From Graphiopsis chlorocephala (taxonomy: Eukaryota > Ascomycota > Dothideomycetes > Cladosporiales > Cladosporiaceae), in contig JAIZZJ010000003.1 in assembly GCA_022828445.1 (NCBI GenBank), forward strand, positions 372,001 through 436,000: a stretch of DNA of 64,000 nt, given 5' to 3'. The notes below the pieces were generated by a model that was given only the letters and a program-made list of their open reading frames with translations, was not told the DNA's origin and ran no database searches. Within the stretch, counting starts at the first letter, position 1. Each line of letters opens with the position of its first letter. The translations under genes and the position numbers were made by a program. Below are positions 12,108 to 24,111 of the stretch, piece by piece.

Positions 12108-13442
12108 ATGTCTTCCACCGAGGGCAAGACAATCACTTGCAAGGCCGCCGTTGCCTGGGATGCCGCGCAGGACCTGAGCATTGAGGATATTGAGGTTGCG
12201 CCGCCCAAAGCACACGAGGTCCGCATTGAGATCTACTACACTGGTGTCTGCCACACGGATGCGTACATGATGAGCGGCAAGGACCCCGAGGGCGCTTTCC
12301 CTATCGTCCCTGGCCACGAGGGTGCTGGTATTGTCGAGAGTGTGGGCGAGGGCGTCACCAACGTGAAGCCGGGCGACCACGTTGTCGCGCTATAGTGAGT
12401 TTCCTGCTGTGCCTGGTGGCTTTTCCGAGCGGGAGCTGGGAGGACACTGGGTCATGACCGGAAGCAGACGGACAATGGCTAACAATACCTTTTCTCTAAC
12501 AGCACTGCTGAGTGCAAGGAGTGCAAGTTCTGCAAGTCTGGCAAGACCAACCTCTGCGGTGCCGTTCGTGCCACACAGGGCAAGGGTGTGATGCCCGACG
12601 GCACCACTCGTTTCAAGTGCAAGGGCAAGGATCTCTTGCACTTCATGGGCTGCTCGACTTTCTCTCAGTACACCGTTGTTGCTGATGTCTCCGTCGTCGC
12701 CATCACCCCCAAGGCTCCCATGGACCGCACCTGTCTGCTCGGCTGCGGTATCACTACCGGTTACGGCGCCGCCGTGATCACCGCGGGCAAGGGCGGTATT
12801 GAGAAGGGTGCCACCGTCGCTGTATTCGGCGCTGGCTGCGTCGGTCTCAGTGTCATCCAGGGCGCTGTCAAGAATGAAGCAAGCAAGATCATCGTCGTCG
12901 ACGTGAACGAATCGAAGAAGGAGTGGGCGACCAAGTTCGGTGCAACCGACTTCGTTAACCCTGCTAAGGACCTTAAGGATGGCGAGACAATCCAGTCGAG
13001 GCTGGTGGACATGACCGATGGCGGTCTCGACTACACTTTCGACTGCACCGGCAACGTGCACGTCATGCGCAGCGCGCTCGAGGCCTGCCACAAGGGCTGG
13101 GGCGAGAGCATCATCATTGGTGTCGCTGCTGCTGGCCAGGAGATCGCTACCCGACGTAAGTTTTGCCCGAGACGGATCAAGCCAGAATGAGCTTTAAATA
13201 CAGGTGCTAACCTCTTCGTAGCATTCCAGCTCGTCACCGGCCGCGTGTGGAAGGGCTGCGCTTTCGGTGGCGTCAAGGGCCGCACTCAGCTCCCCGACCT
13301 GGTCGACGACTACATGACCGGCAAGCTGAAGGTCGACGAGTTCATCACTCACCGCCAGCCTCTCAGCGGTATCAACCAGGCCTTCCACGACATGCACTCT
13401 GGCGAGTGCATTCGCTGCGTCGTTGACATGCGCAAGCTTTAA
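12108..13442 (+). CDS. SFA1: S-(hydroxymethyl)glutathione dehydrogenase (class III ADH)
   Basis: Oxidises the glutathione adduct of formaldehyde with NAD+ and also reduces S-nitrosoglutathione; cytosolic detoxification. Exons 12108-12394, 12503-13155 and 13222-13442 give 386 residues, the normal class III length. Split codons restore Tyr96 and the Pro of RPFQLVTGRVWKG. Catalytic zinc ligands are Cys48 (GVCHTDAY) and His70-Glu71 (PGHEGAG). The structural zinc loop has Cys100, Cys103, Cys106 and Cys114. The Rossmann motif VFGAGCVGLSVIQGA follows. The TTGYGAAVITA segment and the C-terminal GECIRCVVDM are typical. Identification is by strong family similarity; the yeast symbol is used. Confidence 0.96.
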
Positions 13443-14383
13443 GTGCAATCCCACACGCTGAAACGCAGAAAGACTGTGATGCTGTCAGCGTATTAATGCC
13501 TTGGGCGAGTCCAAGCGTTTTCGAACGTATGTTTGTACATAGCTGCTCGGCGAAAATGTGACGAAGTCGATGAATAGAATATGCTTTTTGATCGAGATGT
13601 GCTTGGAGATGTGGTCTTGTGTACGTGCTGTAGTGGTGTGGTATTACCAACATCTATATTCTGGGCATGGCCATCAAGGTACTATCATCATGGTCCAATT
13701 TCCAGTTCTATACATATGAGAATTACGTGTATCCATTCAAATCATGGTCAGAACATCGATCGCAGTGAATTAGGGTTTGGAGTTTGGAGTCTAGGGTTGC
13801 ATGTGCTCCTTTGTCTTGAGTAACATGAACGTACCATGTTCATCATCAACAAGAGCACGTTGCCCTGGACATCCGTTATGCTGCTGTTGTATCCGCAATA
13901 TACGGCTGTAATTTTCCCGCTTGGGTATGCGAATTAACAATGCAAGAAACTGGGCACAGCCTCATGTGGGCAGCTCTCTGGATAATTGCACGCAGAGTTC
14001 GACGCTTCCGCATCGGCTCCACGGACGATCGTAGCGGATCGTGAAGTTATCGAGGTTGTTTATCACTATACGAGCAATTTTCAGCAGTAACTACTTTGCC
14101 GGCAATCGGATTAGCTGCTGAAGTTCTCCGCAGTATCGCATCGTGCTACACCTCTTCGGGCATTACTCCTCACTGGTTCTATGCTGATCTCATCGTGTTT
14201 GGTTGGGGTTAAAGAGAATATGTCTTGGTAAGGTCGTATATCGAGCGGTCATTTCAAGTCTAGTCTTTTGCTCGCTCGTCATTGCACCGATATGCTCAAA
14301 GCATACACCCGGAGCCGTATATAATACGCAAAAGAGCCCTGTGTCTGCTGACAGGCCAGATCACATACACACACATTGACACA
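13443..14383. other. intergenic, promoter of the GH27 gene
   Basis: No gene seen in 941 bp. It contains a short TTAGGG-like patch near 13770-13797 and the TATA box listed separately. Confidence 0.5.
14318..14325 (+). promoter_or_regulatory. TATA box of the GH27 gene
   Basis: TATATAAT lies 66 bp before the start codon of the GH27 alpha-galactosidase, a normal position for a fungal TATA element. Confidence 0.5.
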
Positions 14384-16246
14384 ATGGCTTTCCATTACGG
14401 CATCAGTGCTCTCCTCCTCGCAGCAGGAACCAAAGCGCTAGAAAATGGCTTCGGCCGCACCCCAGTCATGGGCTACAACACCTACAATACTGTTGGCTGC
14501 TCGCCCAATCAATCCCACGTCTCCGAGACCATGGACGCCCTCGTCGACAAAGGCTTCTTGGAAGCGGGCTACAAGTTCTTCCAGGTCGACTGCGGCTGGC
14601 AAGGGTACGACCTCCAGGCTAATGGATCTATTACTTATGATTTGGAAAAGTTCCCGGATGGGATTAAGCCGTTGAGTGAGAAGGCGATTGAGAAGGGGTT
14701 TAAGTGGAGCATGTATACGAACCAGGGAGTTTATAGTTGCGATACGGAAAGTCCGGCGATCAGACAGGGGAGTTTGGGGCATGAGAAACAGGATGCGCTG
14801 CAGCTTGCGGCGTGGAATGTGGAGTATATGAAGGTGAGTTTGTTTGTGGATGGAGACATGTCTCACGAGTGTCTGTTGCAACGCCAATGCTAATTCTAAG
14901 CTCGTGTTAGGTCGATAACTGCTATGTGTAAGTTGCTGGTTCATTATCTGATACGACGCCTCAGATCCAGAATACTTACTTCTTCCTTCCACAGTGAACC
15001 TCCAGCGAACGCACCCAAGGACCCGCGTACGGATTTTGTATCAAGATACACAGCGATCAGTGACGCTCTCCAATCCGTCGGAATCAAAGGCATCGCTATC
15101 TGCCAATGGGGCACACCCTACATCTCACCAACTGGCGGTCTTGAGGGTCCATCGGCCTGGACGCCACCTCTCTCAAACTCCTACCGAGTCTCAGACGACA
15201 TAGCTCGCGGGTGGGCCAATGTCATTCGAATTTTGAACCAGGGTATCCACGTCAACTCCAAGAACCTCTCTGGGCCTGGACACTGGTCTGACATGGATAT
15301 GATGGAAGTTGGTAACCCTGGGATGACGGTGACTGAGCAGGCTAGCCACTTCGCTATCTGGGCGATGTTCAAGAGCACGCTTATGATATCTACGTCTATT
15401 CCTGCTGCTGATAGCGATACTGTCACTATCTTGCAGAACCGGGACCTCATTGCAATCAACCAAGACGAAGCAGGCCTTCCCGTCACTCTCGTCCAACGCT
15501 TCACAAACGACAGAGACGTCTACGCTGGCGATCTTGCAAACGGCGACAAAGCAGTGCTCCTTCTCGACCACTCCAACACCACCAGGACACTATCCCTAGA
15601 CCTCGCCGCCATCGGAATCTCTTCCGCCACAGTCAAGAACCTCTGGACCGGCGACATCAACGCCAATGTGACATCCTACTCCAAGCAAGTCGACGCCCAC
15701 GGATCCCTCCCTCTGCGCCTAAGCAACATCCAGCTCAAGCACACTGTAAAAACCAACATCACCTGGATTGAAGCCGAATCGGGCTCTGTCAGCAACGGCG
15801 CTACGGCGCAGAACTGCTCGGGATGCTCGAACACCGGCAAAGTCGGCTTCCTCGAGGAGGGTAAGGGATCGCTCACTCTCTCTGGTCTCCACGCCTCGAA
15901 GGAGACGCAAGACGTGCTGTTCGATTACATCAATTGCGAGATTGGTTATGCGTTCGCTGGCATTGGGCCTAATGCGCGATTGGCCGGGATCAGTGTCAAT
16001 GGTGGTGCCGTGCAGAACGTGAGCTTCCCACTTACAGGTAAGTCGCATCGATAGGAGACTGTGTAATACGTGCTATACTGACCAGTTGCAATAGGCTACA
16101 ACTGGGACAAAGACGTCACGAGGAACTATCCGGTACGACTAGAAGGGTTCAGCACTTCTGGAGAGAACACGATCGAGATCAGTGGCTTGTACAATGGTCA
16201 GAGTAGCTATGCGCCTGATATTGATCGCATCGGTATTGCTTCCTAG
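14384..16246 (+). CDS. secreted alpha-galactosidase, GH27, with C-terminal sugar-binding module
   Basis: Removes terminal alpha-galactose from oligosaccharides and galactomannan. Exons 14384-14833, 14911-14927, 14995-16037 and 16095-16246 give 553 residues. The second exon is only 17 nt, yet it carries the nucleophile: it completes MKVDNCYVEPP with Asp152, so it must be real. The acid/base is Asp255 in HWSDMDMMEVG. An N-terminal hydrophobic stretch acts as signal peptide and is followed by GFGRTPVMGYNTYN, the GH27 start. After the (beta/alpha)8 domain and a beta domain, residues from about 400 resemble the CBM35/galactose-binding-like module of the AglD-type clade. No symbol is given because GH27 paralogues are hard to separate by eye. 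Confidence 0.92.
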
Positions 16247-16668
16247 TTCTGCTGGACGTGGAATTATCATGAAGGTTCTGATGGCGACAACAATATATCT
16301 ACACAATATGACTACACAATGGGCGGTCAAAAAACATCAGTACATATGAAAGCAATCGATGCAATGAGATGGAATGGCGCAGTGTGTTGTGTGAACTTTT
16401 TGACAGTATATTCAATGATCTACTCTAGCCATAGTCCTCAACACAAAATAAAATCCACGCTTTCCTGAAGCGCCAAGAAGATGCTTTGAGACCTTTTTTA
16501 TCATTCGTCGAATCGTAATGTGAGCGCGAGCGGACTTCATTTCAGAATCGCTCCAGCGCCACACAAAAAATGTGTTTTTAAAACATGATCAAGCAGAAGC
16601 GTTCAAAACCCGGTCACGGGTCGATGGTATCATTCCTTTTGATGCAAAAGCCAAGACAAGTTCAACAT
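16247..16668. other. convergent 3' regions
   Basis: This 422-bp stretch lies between the stop codons of the GH27 gene and the next minus-strand gene. AT-rich; no gene seen. Confidence 0.5.
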
Positions 16669-17103
16669 CTAGTTGGTGGTGTTGGCAAGGTCGGCCTTCT
16701 GCTTGGAGCCCTGGGCGACAGCGTCGTTGGGCAGAGGAGTGCCGCGGGCGGCCTCGGGGCCAGGAGCGGTGTTGGTCTTGAGGGCGTCGCCGTCAACACG
16801 GACGGAAGACTCGGCGGTCTCAGGACCGGTCTGGCCAGTGGTGCCGCTGATGGCACCGGAGCCCTTGGCGATGGAAGCGTCGGCGGAGTTGAAGTCAGAG
16901 GCGACGGGAGGCTGCTCGGGCTTGGGGAGGCCGGCGACACGCTCGTTGATCAAGTCGGCCTTGCTCTGGGTGTTGGAGTCGACAATGGACTGGGCCTTGG
17001 CGGCGTCGGAGTCGGCGGGGACGTTGCCGGAGTTGGACTGGGAGGCCTTGGACTCGGGCTTGCGGACGTCCTCCTTGGTCATGTGGAAAGTGCTGTCAGA
17101 CAT
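16669..17103 (-). CDS. small hydrophilic, probably disordered stress-type protein
   Basis: A 144-residue single-exon protein without cysteines or hydrophobic segments, rich in Ala, Ser, Asp, Gly and Gln, opening MSDSTFHMTKEDVRKPES. Composition and low complexity resemble late-embryogenesis/seed-maturation-like proteins of fungi that accumulate in spores or under stress. I know this N-terminal motif as recurrent in ascomycete hypothetical proteins, but the function is not established. Other frames across the same stretch are also open on both strands because of the high GC content; this frame is chosen for its composition and its A-rich start context. Confidence 0.75.
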   Translation of the reverse strand: MSDSTFHMTKEDVRKPESKASQSNSGNVPADSDAAKAQSIVDSNTQSKADLINERVAGLPKPEQPPVASDFNSADASIAKGSGAISGTTGQTGPETAESSVRVDGDALKTNTAPGPEAARGTPLPNDAVAQGSKQKADLANTTN

Positions 17104-18429
17104 GGTGATGGTTGTTGTTTGGGTTGTTGGAAGCTGGATTGTTGTGTTAGTGGTTTGCCATTGGGACCGGTTGATGGTTGGGCAATGACCTACGTTGGTT
17201 GAAAAAGTGTTGGTTTTGTGGCGGATGAAGAAGAAGTGGTATGGGTATCTTTGGATGTGAGTATAGATAGAACAATGTCTCTGAATGAGCGATCACACGA
17301 GCATTAATACTTCGAGTCTTTGGGGAAAATGTCAAAACTCCCATCCCCCACCAGCCCACCGACTGACGCAACTGTGACGTTCAACGTTGAGCATCACGAT
17401 GGAAGACGAACGAACCAGGATGGCAAGGGCTAAGACTCGGCCAGCCCCGGTGGAACCACTGCAATTATCTCGCCTCTTCAATCAAATCGACCCCGCTGAT
17501 GTTGTCGCCATCGTCAAGTGGTCAAGGGGTCGCGAATTCGACATCGTGATATCCGTTCACAGACGCTCGGACCGATTTCCGACATCAATATGACGTCGCC
17601 GTTCACGCGAAAAACGTGCAATTTTCCTCCTCACGTAGATGGAAGTGTCTAGATGTGGTATAATCCACGAGTCGTGCCTGACCCTACCGATGCCAGAGGA
17701 CGATGCGACCATGTGTATTCGTGGAGCCGCTCTGCCGTGGGTGCCTGACTACCCAACGCCCCTCTGTGATGACGATGATGGTCAACTAGTCGGGCACAGT
17801 CCTTCTAAGATCCTGTAATACGTTCCAGCCTCACCAGCCCAGCAAAAGAGCCGTCTTGTTTCAAGTCTTTCGTCTTTCATCACGAGGTGTCGTCCCTTGG
17901 TCGCGGCTTCAACCTTGAAAGAGCGCAAATCCAAGACGCACGGTCCTGACTCGACGCAACTCTCCTCGCATTCCGACTGGTCGTGCACTACTTTATTGCA
18001 AAGTGTACATGCGCAGATGCAAGCCACCCGTTGAAGCGAGAGAGTATATTTGCGAAAGATCGTAATTTGCAAGCAACAAGTTGACGAGTGCGGGGATGCC
18101 TTGAAGTGGAATAAATATCCTGTGACCAGTCAAGATTCGAGAGAATCGCTAACTAAGGTACTGCACTATGCATTCGAACACGTGGCTGTTATTTTCCACA
18201 TTGACGGCGACGAAGTAGGTATATCTTGATTATCATTGCTTCGCATACTCACTTGCGAATGGCGTTGTGCAAACGCTATATCATCACACTTGAAACTTGA
18301 AGCATGATAGGTGATTGTGACAAAAAATACTCGTAAACTCACAGTAGCTCGCTATAAAGGCTCAAAAGAATAGTAAGCGGAGATTGTCGAAACCTTCCTC
18401 CAAGCAATATCAGCTTCTATCATCACCTC
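17104..18429. other. intergenic, no gene supported
   Basis: The left part is the promoter and leader of the small hydrophilic protein gene. A 64-codon frame from the ATG at 17399 and a 96-codon minus frame (17782-18072) show no family features. Confidence 0.45.
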
Positions 18430-19599
18430 TCACTCATCACCCTGCTCCAAATCCCACTTCTTCACAAACCATCCCGCAAACCTCTCGACCTGCAACCCCG
18501 GAAACGCAGCATTCAGATTGCGCTGTGCGAAATCATAGCGTCCCTCAGCCGTAGCTAGAAGCATCTGTAACTTGATACCACGAGCTCGATCGCCTTGTAC
18601 CGCAGCGGCAGCGAGAGCCGTGCGGAGACTGTTGACATTGTGTTGGATGAAAGGCTGGAATCGCTCTCCTGTTTAGGAGGGTAAGCTGGTTAGCGAGGGT
18701 TGTCGATTGTTCAGAATTTGATGGGGTGGAGGCGTACCTTTGATCCGTTGGACGAGGATGGTGAGGTTGTGGACGGTGACTCTCTCGCCGCACATTCGGA
18801 GCTCTGGCGGCCAGGTTGGGAGGTCGATGGCTTTTGTGACGAATCTGGCGACATCTGGAATGAGAGTGGGCGCGAATCAGCTAGATGTTCTTCTACATCA
18901 TCTGAGCCATGCTTGTATTACGTACCTCGGACGGATGTCATGCAGATAGTCACGTCCGGCTGGTTGGAGGGGCTAATGGATGGAGACTCGGCGCTCATGT
19001 TTGCAACATCAAAGATATAGCTGCCTTCGCCGTGGTAACCAGTATTGCGAGCGATCAAAGCTCTCGGCAGACCGCCAGGCTGGAAGCGCTCGTAGAAGAT
19101 GCCACACACAAACACGGTATGCTCGATGTTATTTTTGTAGTGCCGCAGCCAGCTCAGTGCTGTCGTTCGCTGCCGATCGAGAGGATCGTTGGGCGGCCGA
19201 AGCTGTGGTGGTCCTTCGAACTCTGCTGGTGCGAAGCGTCGAACTCGGGCGGACACAGCTGCCTTGATCAAGTGTATTTGGTTTGGCCCGGTGACTGTGG
19301 AGATGACGGTGTCGATGCCGCGTAGTGCGTACTTCAGGTTGTCAGGATCGTTGTAGTCTACGACGGTAATCTGAAGGCCGCGTTGGGTGAGTACGGGCTT
19401 GGCCTGGATCGATGTTAGATATGATCAACAACGTTTGGGGCGGTTCTTGACAAGCACATTGTAGAGAGCCATCGGACTTTCAACAACTTACCGCTCGAGA
19501 CAATAGCACCACACCATGGGTAGTCTCCTCGTTGATGAAGTGTGCGATTAGACAAGCAAGACCGCCCGTTCCGGCAACTGCGATTCGCATAGTTGACAT
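18430..19599 (-). CDS. NmrA-like / isoflavone-reductase-like NAD(P)-binding protein
   Basis: Atypical short-chain dehydrogenase-type protein of about 313 residues. Minus-strand exons: 19599-19492, 19403-18926, 18854-18738, 18668-18430; all junctions keep frame. The N-terminus has a dinucleotide-binding loop, IAVAGTGGLA, slightly different from the usual GxxGxxG. Further family features are the GIDTVISTVTG segment, VRRFAPAEFEG (typical NmrA/PCBER block) and DVARFVTKAIDLP. Such proteins are either redox sensors binding NAD(P) or reductases of aromatic metabolites; which applies here cannot be told. A second in-frame ATG four codons in (MRIAVAG) is an equally good start. No biosynthetic partner genes lie adjacent. 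Confidence 0.88.
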
Positions 19600-21711
19600 C
19601 TTTGTTTCGCTTCAGTGTTGGGCTGAGGTTCAAAATTGCACCGGCGACTTGGACCATCAGTATCTCACAATATAAGTGTTCATCGTCAGAGGCCCTCGAA
19701 AGGGTACCAGCAATAGTGACGGTTACCTTAGAGCCGGTGTACGCAAAGCGTAGTCGCGGCCAACGATCCCTCAAATGGCTGCTGTCGAATAGATAGCTCC
19801 GCAACTCGAAAGGAAGAACTGCCGGCTCAGTCATCGGATGAGCTTCGCATATGGATGCCCTGACCATTAGACTCGTAAAGATAAACGTCAGGGCCTCGGC
19901 ATCTGGTGGTCTATGTGGATGGTTTGGCAAAATAGTACAGTGGTGCAGTGTTTAAGGACACCGATAGTAATAGCTGCTTGGCCGAGCAGGGTCCTGATCT
20001 AGGTCTATACCCGGAACCACCGACCATGGAGAAGACCTCGGGTCAAGATACCCAACTGCAAAGCGGGTGTTCAGTGATGATCGCCGAAGGGTGAGGCGAA
20101 GGCATTACAGAGCCAGAGTCAAGGTATCAACCTTGTCTCTGCGGCTTAAATCTCAGCCACAAGGCATTGGTGAGTGATGTAACACAACTTTATCCAAAGT
20201 TGTACCAGGTGCCTGGAATGAGAACGAATTGATTGATTCGCTAAGGTGCTGCTGCCTGACAACTATATTTTGAGTCCTGTAGCCAATTAACGTGCGCGAT
20301 TGTGCAATAAGATCTTGGATGTGCACGTGGCGGCACGTGTAATCTACCGCAGGTGCGGCTGTGGTCGATCGAGTCGTCCGTAGATTATGTTAGCGTGACT
20401 ATGCCGTGCGTAACACGTTGTTGGTGAAGATGCCGTCATTGCATCGCTGACACACCACACAATGAGCACATAACGTTGCCAGCCATAAACTGCAAAACGT
20501 GACGCAGGAAATGAAACCGGCTGCGCTAGCATATTGCAACAGGCGTACCCATCATCTCAGGTTCTGAAAGTCACGAGAGAGCATAAGCTGCACATAGCCG
20601 GCGGCTCTGCCGAAAAAATACCCAATGCAATCTGGGAGCTGGTATTGCATCCGTGAAGATCGAAGAGTCAAGCCAGAGTACATGGTCGCTCGACCGTGTA
20701 CGAAAGCTCGTAGCTGCGTCCGGGTATCTGGTTGCATACGGGGCGTCCGCCACGAGTTGCTAGCTCGAACGGCTTCGACGATAAGGCCAAAGAAGGTTCA
20801 TGATTAAGTCGGCAATCTCGATCCATCAGCCACGCGACCGGTGAGCACTTGCATGGGTGATGGTGGTGCGCGGGCCATTGCATGCCAAAAGTGACGTCCA
20901 GGGCTGAAGCGTAAGAAATGTTCAGCCGCGCGGCGATGCCGAGATGTCGTTTCTGCTTGAAATGACAAATGGTGCAGTCATTAACACCAACGTACTTCTA
21001 CTTCGAGCCATGTTCCACCATACCCGGGAGCATTCTCCGAGGATGACAGGTGACAGTGGTTGTTGTTGTCGTTAAGGACGGGGGTCGGACTCGGTGAAGG
21101 AGACGTCTGGTGCTGACTACAGCGTGTGACGTGTTGGCATGATGTTCTTGTCCCGAACAGGCATAAGATCAGTTGCTTATGAAATGTCCCTTCGTGGCGC
21201 ATGCCTCACTGTCCTCGCTGTCATGCTGTCAGTGTCTGAGCCCTGTACTCGATGCCAGGCACTTACTCGTGAGTATACATACACGAACACATCAGGTGAT
21301 GCCGATATAGCAACCCTAACCCTCTGACGTGATGTGTCTCACCCTGTCGTCACCTACACGTGACTTGGAGGTGTTTTCGTGAAGATGCACGCTCATTGGC
21401 GAGTGGTGAGAGAGGCTGCATGCTCTTCCAGAGGCGGTAGACAGGCACATAAGCACGTATATCTGGACTCGACGCCATGATTCTGTTGTCGGCAAGTGTA
21501 TAGAATGGTGAGATGGCAAGGCGAGTCGTCTGTAGGCGTTCTGGGGGTTGGGAATGCTGTTGTCAGTGCCTTGGGTGCATGGGCCTCGTGATTGTGGAAG
21601 CCCGCTAGAGCCCGCCGGCAGTGGATCATCGAGACGCGACACGCGACTTGGACCTCTATTCACCCAAGTGTGCAGTCCCTCCTCCGCCAACACCACCCAT
21701 ACACTGCCGCC
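19600..21711. other. intergenic, no gene supported
   Basis: A 2.1 kb gap between divergent genes with only short frames. A minus-strand frame at 19415-19930 overlaps NmrA exon 1 in another frame and is not believed. A telomere-like CCCTAACCCT occurs at 21314-21323. Probably two promoters. Confidence 0.45.
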
Positions 21712-23499
21712 ATGGAGCTCCCGACGTCGTATCATGAAGGCGATCAGCCGGCCACTGCTGCTACAAACTCAAGTCCTGGAAACTACGCCTTTCTCAACCA
21801 CTCGTCATCCACCGTGCCGAACAACCTACCGCCCAAGGTCGACGATAAACCATTGGCTAGACAAAAACGGAAGAGGACGAGGTACACTCTGGCAAACAGA
21901 TGAAAGCGCTTGGAACTGTCTCTAATGAGCGCTGTAGCACTGAGGATCAAGCAATCCTCGAAGAGGCATATAAACGCGACCCAAAGCCCGACAAGGCAGC
22001 GCGTCTGGAGCTTGTCAGGCAGGTCGCCCTCGGCGAGAAAGAAGTTCAGGTAGGCTCTTGCACAACACGTCTAGTCGCGTCGGCTCGATCGTCTCTAACA
22101 CGCGTCACCAAAGATTTGGTTCCAGAACCGACGCCAGAGTTCGCGCCGGAAGGCCCGACCACTTCTGCCTCATGAGGTAGCGCAATACCAGGCATCGCGT
22201 GCAACTGCTGCGCCCTCATACACTGCTCCATTCAACCCTCCCAACTTCGGCAGCGACGACAGCAATGCCACCATACCCGATGAGACTTTATCCGACAACC
22301 AACACCACAGCACACCACCCCCTCCATCAACGCTACCAAGAGTACCTCGAGGTGCTGGCACGGATGACGCATACGTTTCGCAATCGCGGCAACACGCTGA
22401 AACGCCCTCTGCTGGCTACTCCGCTCTAGCTGCATACCAAGCTCTTCAATCTGGAAGTACTGGTCGGCAATCGCTCCCAAGTTCTGCAAATTATGGTTAT
22501 CTCGCAAACAAACGCCGAGCGTCGTCGTTCAAAGAGGAACACGAACCAGCCGAGTACCTACCTGGTCGTGAGCAGATCACCGTCAAGGATTCTGATCGTC
22601 GTTTGAGAAAGTCATCTTCTTATGTTCGTCTTTCGATGACCTCGGAAGGAGCTGCGAAGATCATTACCAACGACAGCCCATCGCCTTCGCCACCACGCGC
22701 ATCGCAACAACTGAGACAGTCTGTTAATAGTAACCAAGGACCTCCTGTATCGTCTCTGGATCTCACACGCGTGTCTCGTGATAATGCTTCAACATCATTG
22801 CGCCGATCTGCAAGCGGGCGTTCACGTGACTCGAGGGCGTGGGAGTTCTGGTGTGACAAGGACTCCAGGAACGAGGCAGAGGAGCAAGCAGAGAAGGATG
22901 CTAGCGGATCGGCAGCCGATGCCATTGGCCTGATGCGTGCCAACTCTGGACGACGGGTGCTGGCTCCTCTGCCTTCGAAGCGTAACGCCAGCGTCGCAAG
23001 ACAGCCATCTGCAAAGCGAGCCAAGCTCGACCATCTGCCAGCATCGCTGCGACGGTCAAGCACATCAGCTGGCAGACTACAACATGGTGTAGAGAGTGCG
23101 TCCAAGCCAGGGCTGCAGCTTAAGTACTCAGAGTCCGGAGCATCCATCCACATTCCAGGCAACGACTCCGACAAAGAGAATTGGTCACCAGAACGACAGC
23201 TACTCCCATCATCACAGCCTGTAGTGGGATCAGGTGGCGGGAAACACGGCCGGCAAGGCAGGAGTGTGCTTGGTGAGAGTCGATCAGCTGGCAACACCAG
23301 CAAGCCAGAGCGAACATCGAAGCAACCTCCTCAGACACCGCGACCGCGAGCCGCGACAGACAAAGTGACGGATCCAGACCAAGACCCAGAGCTCGCGGCG
23401 TTCATGCGCGACCACCGGAAGAGTAGCAGCATCTCTGGTGAGGAGGAGTTGGATTGTGTGCAGGGTTTGCTTTCGCTCAGTCAGGGCAGGTGGCCGTGA
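21712..23499 (+). CDS. homeobox transcription factor, YOX1-like
   Basis: Nuclear regulator of about 555 residues. Exons 21712-21881, 21938-22049, 22114-23499. A short N-terminus leads into a homeodomain at about residues 50-108: basic arm RQKRKRTS, helix 1 EDQAILEEAYKRDPKPD, then LVRQVALGEKEVQ, and recognition helix IWFQNRRQSSRRK starting at residue 95 with the invariant Trp96, Phe97, Asn99 and Arg101. Both introns fall inside the homeodomain. The remaining 440 residues are low-complexity, rich in Ser, Arg and Pro, as in fungal Yox1/Yhp1-type repressors. Resemblance to YOX1 rests on the homeodomain only. The last exon has no ATG for 500 nt, so splicing is required. Confidence 0.9.
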
Positions 23500-24111
23500 G
23501 GGAACTTTTGAGTGTGTCTGCATGCAATGCGAGTGTGCCTGTCGTCCTAAGTAAACATGAGGGGAAGGAAAATTGACAGGTTGTTTTGGAAAGCAACAAG
23601 GGATGAGGAAGCGAAGCGATAGTCAGACGTCTTGCCCTGCCGTCATCCTGCAGCCGTAACATTATTGGCTCAATTTCCCGTTTGCCCAATCTCGCAACGT
23701 CCGGGCTTTTCTGGGCCGGCGTCCAAGCGTTTTGAACCTGTGGCTTGATGATGACTTACGCCGACAAAGGCCACGATGTTTTGTTGCGATGTGTGATAGA
23801 AAATGCTACTATTGCCTGTTTCTGCAACGAGAGCTTGACATCCCTGGTCTGAAATGTACTGTTAGCCGCTCCTGCCAAGATTATTTACATTTGCTCGTAA
23901 AGGAGTTAGTTGCCACCGCTAGCCGCCGAGGACGACATCCCTGTGGCTCGCTCATCAAGTATTTGCTGGCAGCGCTGGCAGACTCTCGCAATGTTTGTTA
24001 TATGCATATATATCAAAAGTATTGACAGAACACACACATGAACAAGCGTGCATAATCATCTTCCACAACGATCCCTAGCGGCGCTCGCAGGACCCTGTCC
24101 GTGTTCGATCC
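23500..24111. other. intergenic, amine oxidase promoter side
   Basis: No gene seen in 612 bp. It should hold the homeobox 3' region and the amine oxidase promoter. Confidence 0.5.

Noticed and set aside
12390..13091. 233-codon minus-strand frame
   Set aside because: Antisense shadow of SFA1, with an apparent start inside an SFA1 intron.
16585..17202. 205-codon plus-strand Gly/Val-rich frame
   Set aside because: Low-complexity shadow of the minus-strand hydrophilic protein; several frames are open here because of GC-rich third positions.
19415..19930. 171-codon minus-strand frame upstream of the NmrA-like gene
   Set aside because: It overlaps NmrA exon 1 and intron 1 in another frame and reads through a real donor site. 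The 5' part could be a leader, but no domain supports a protein.
22620..23303. 227-codon minus-strand frame
   Set aside because: Antisense to the homeobox gene's disordered tail.
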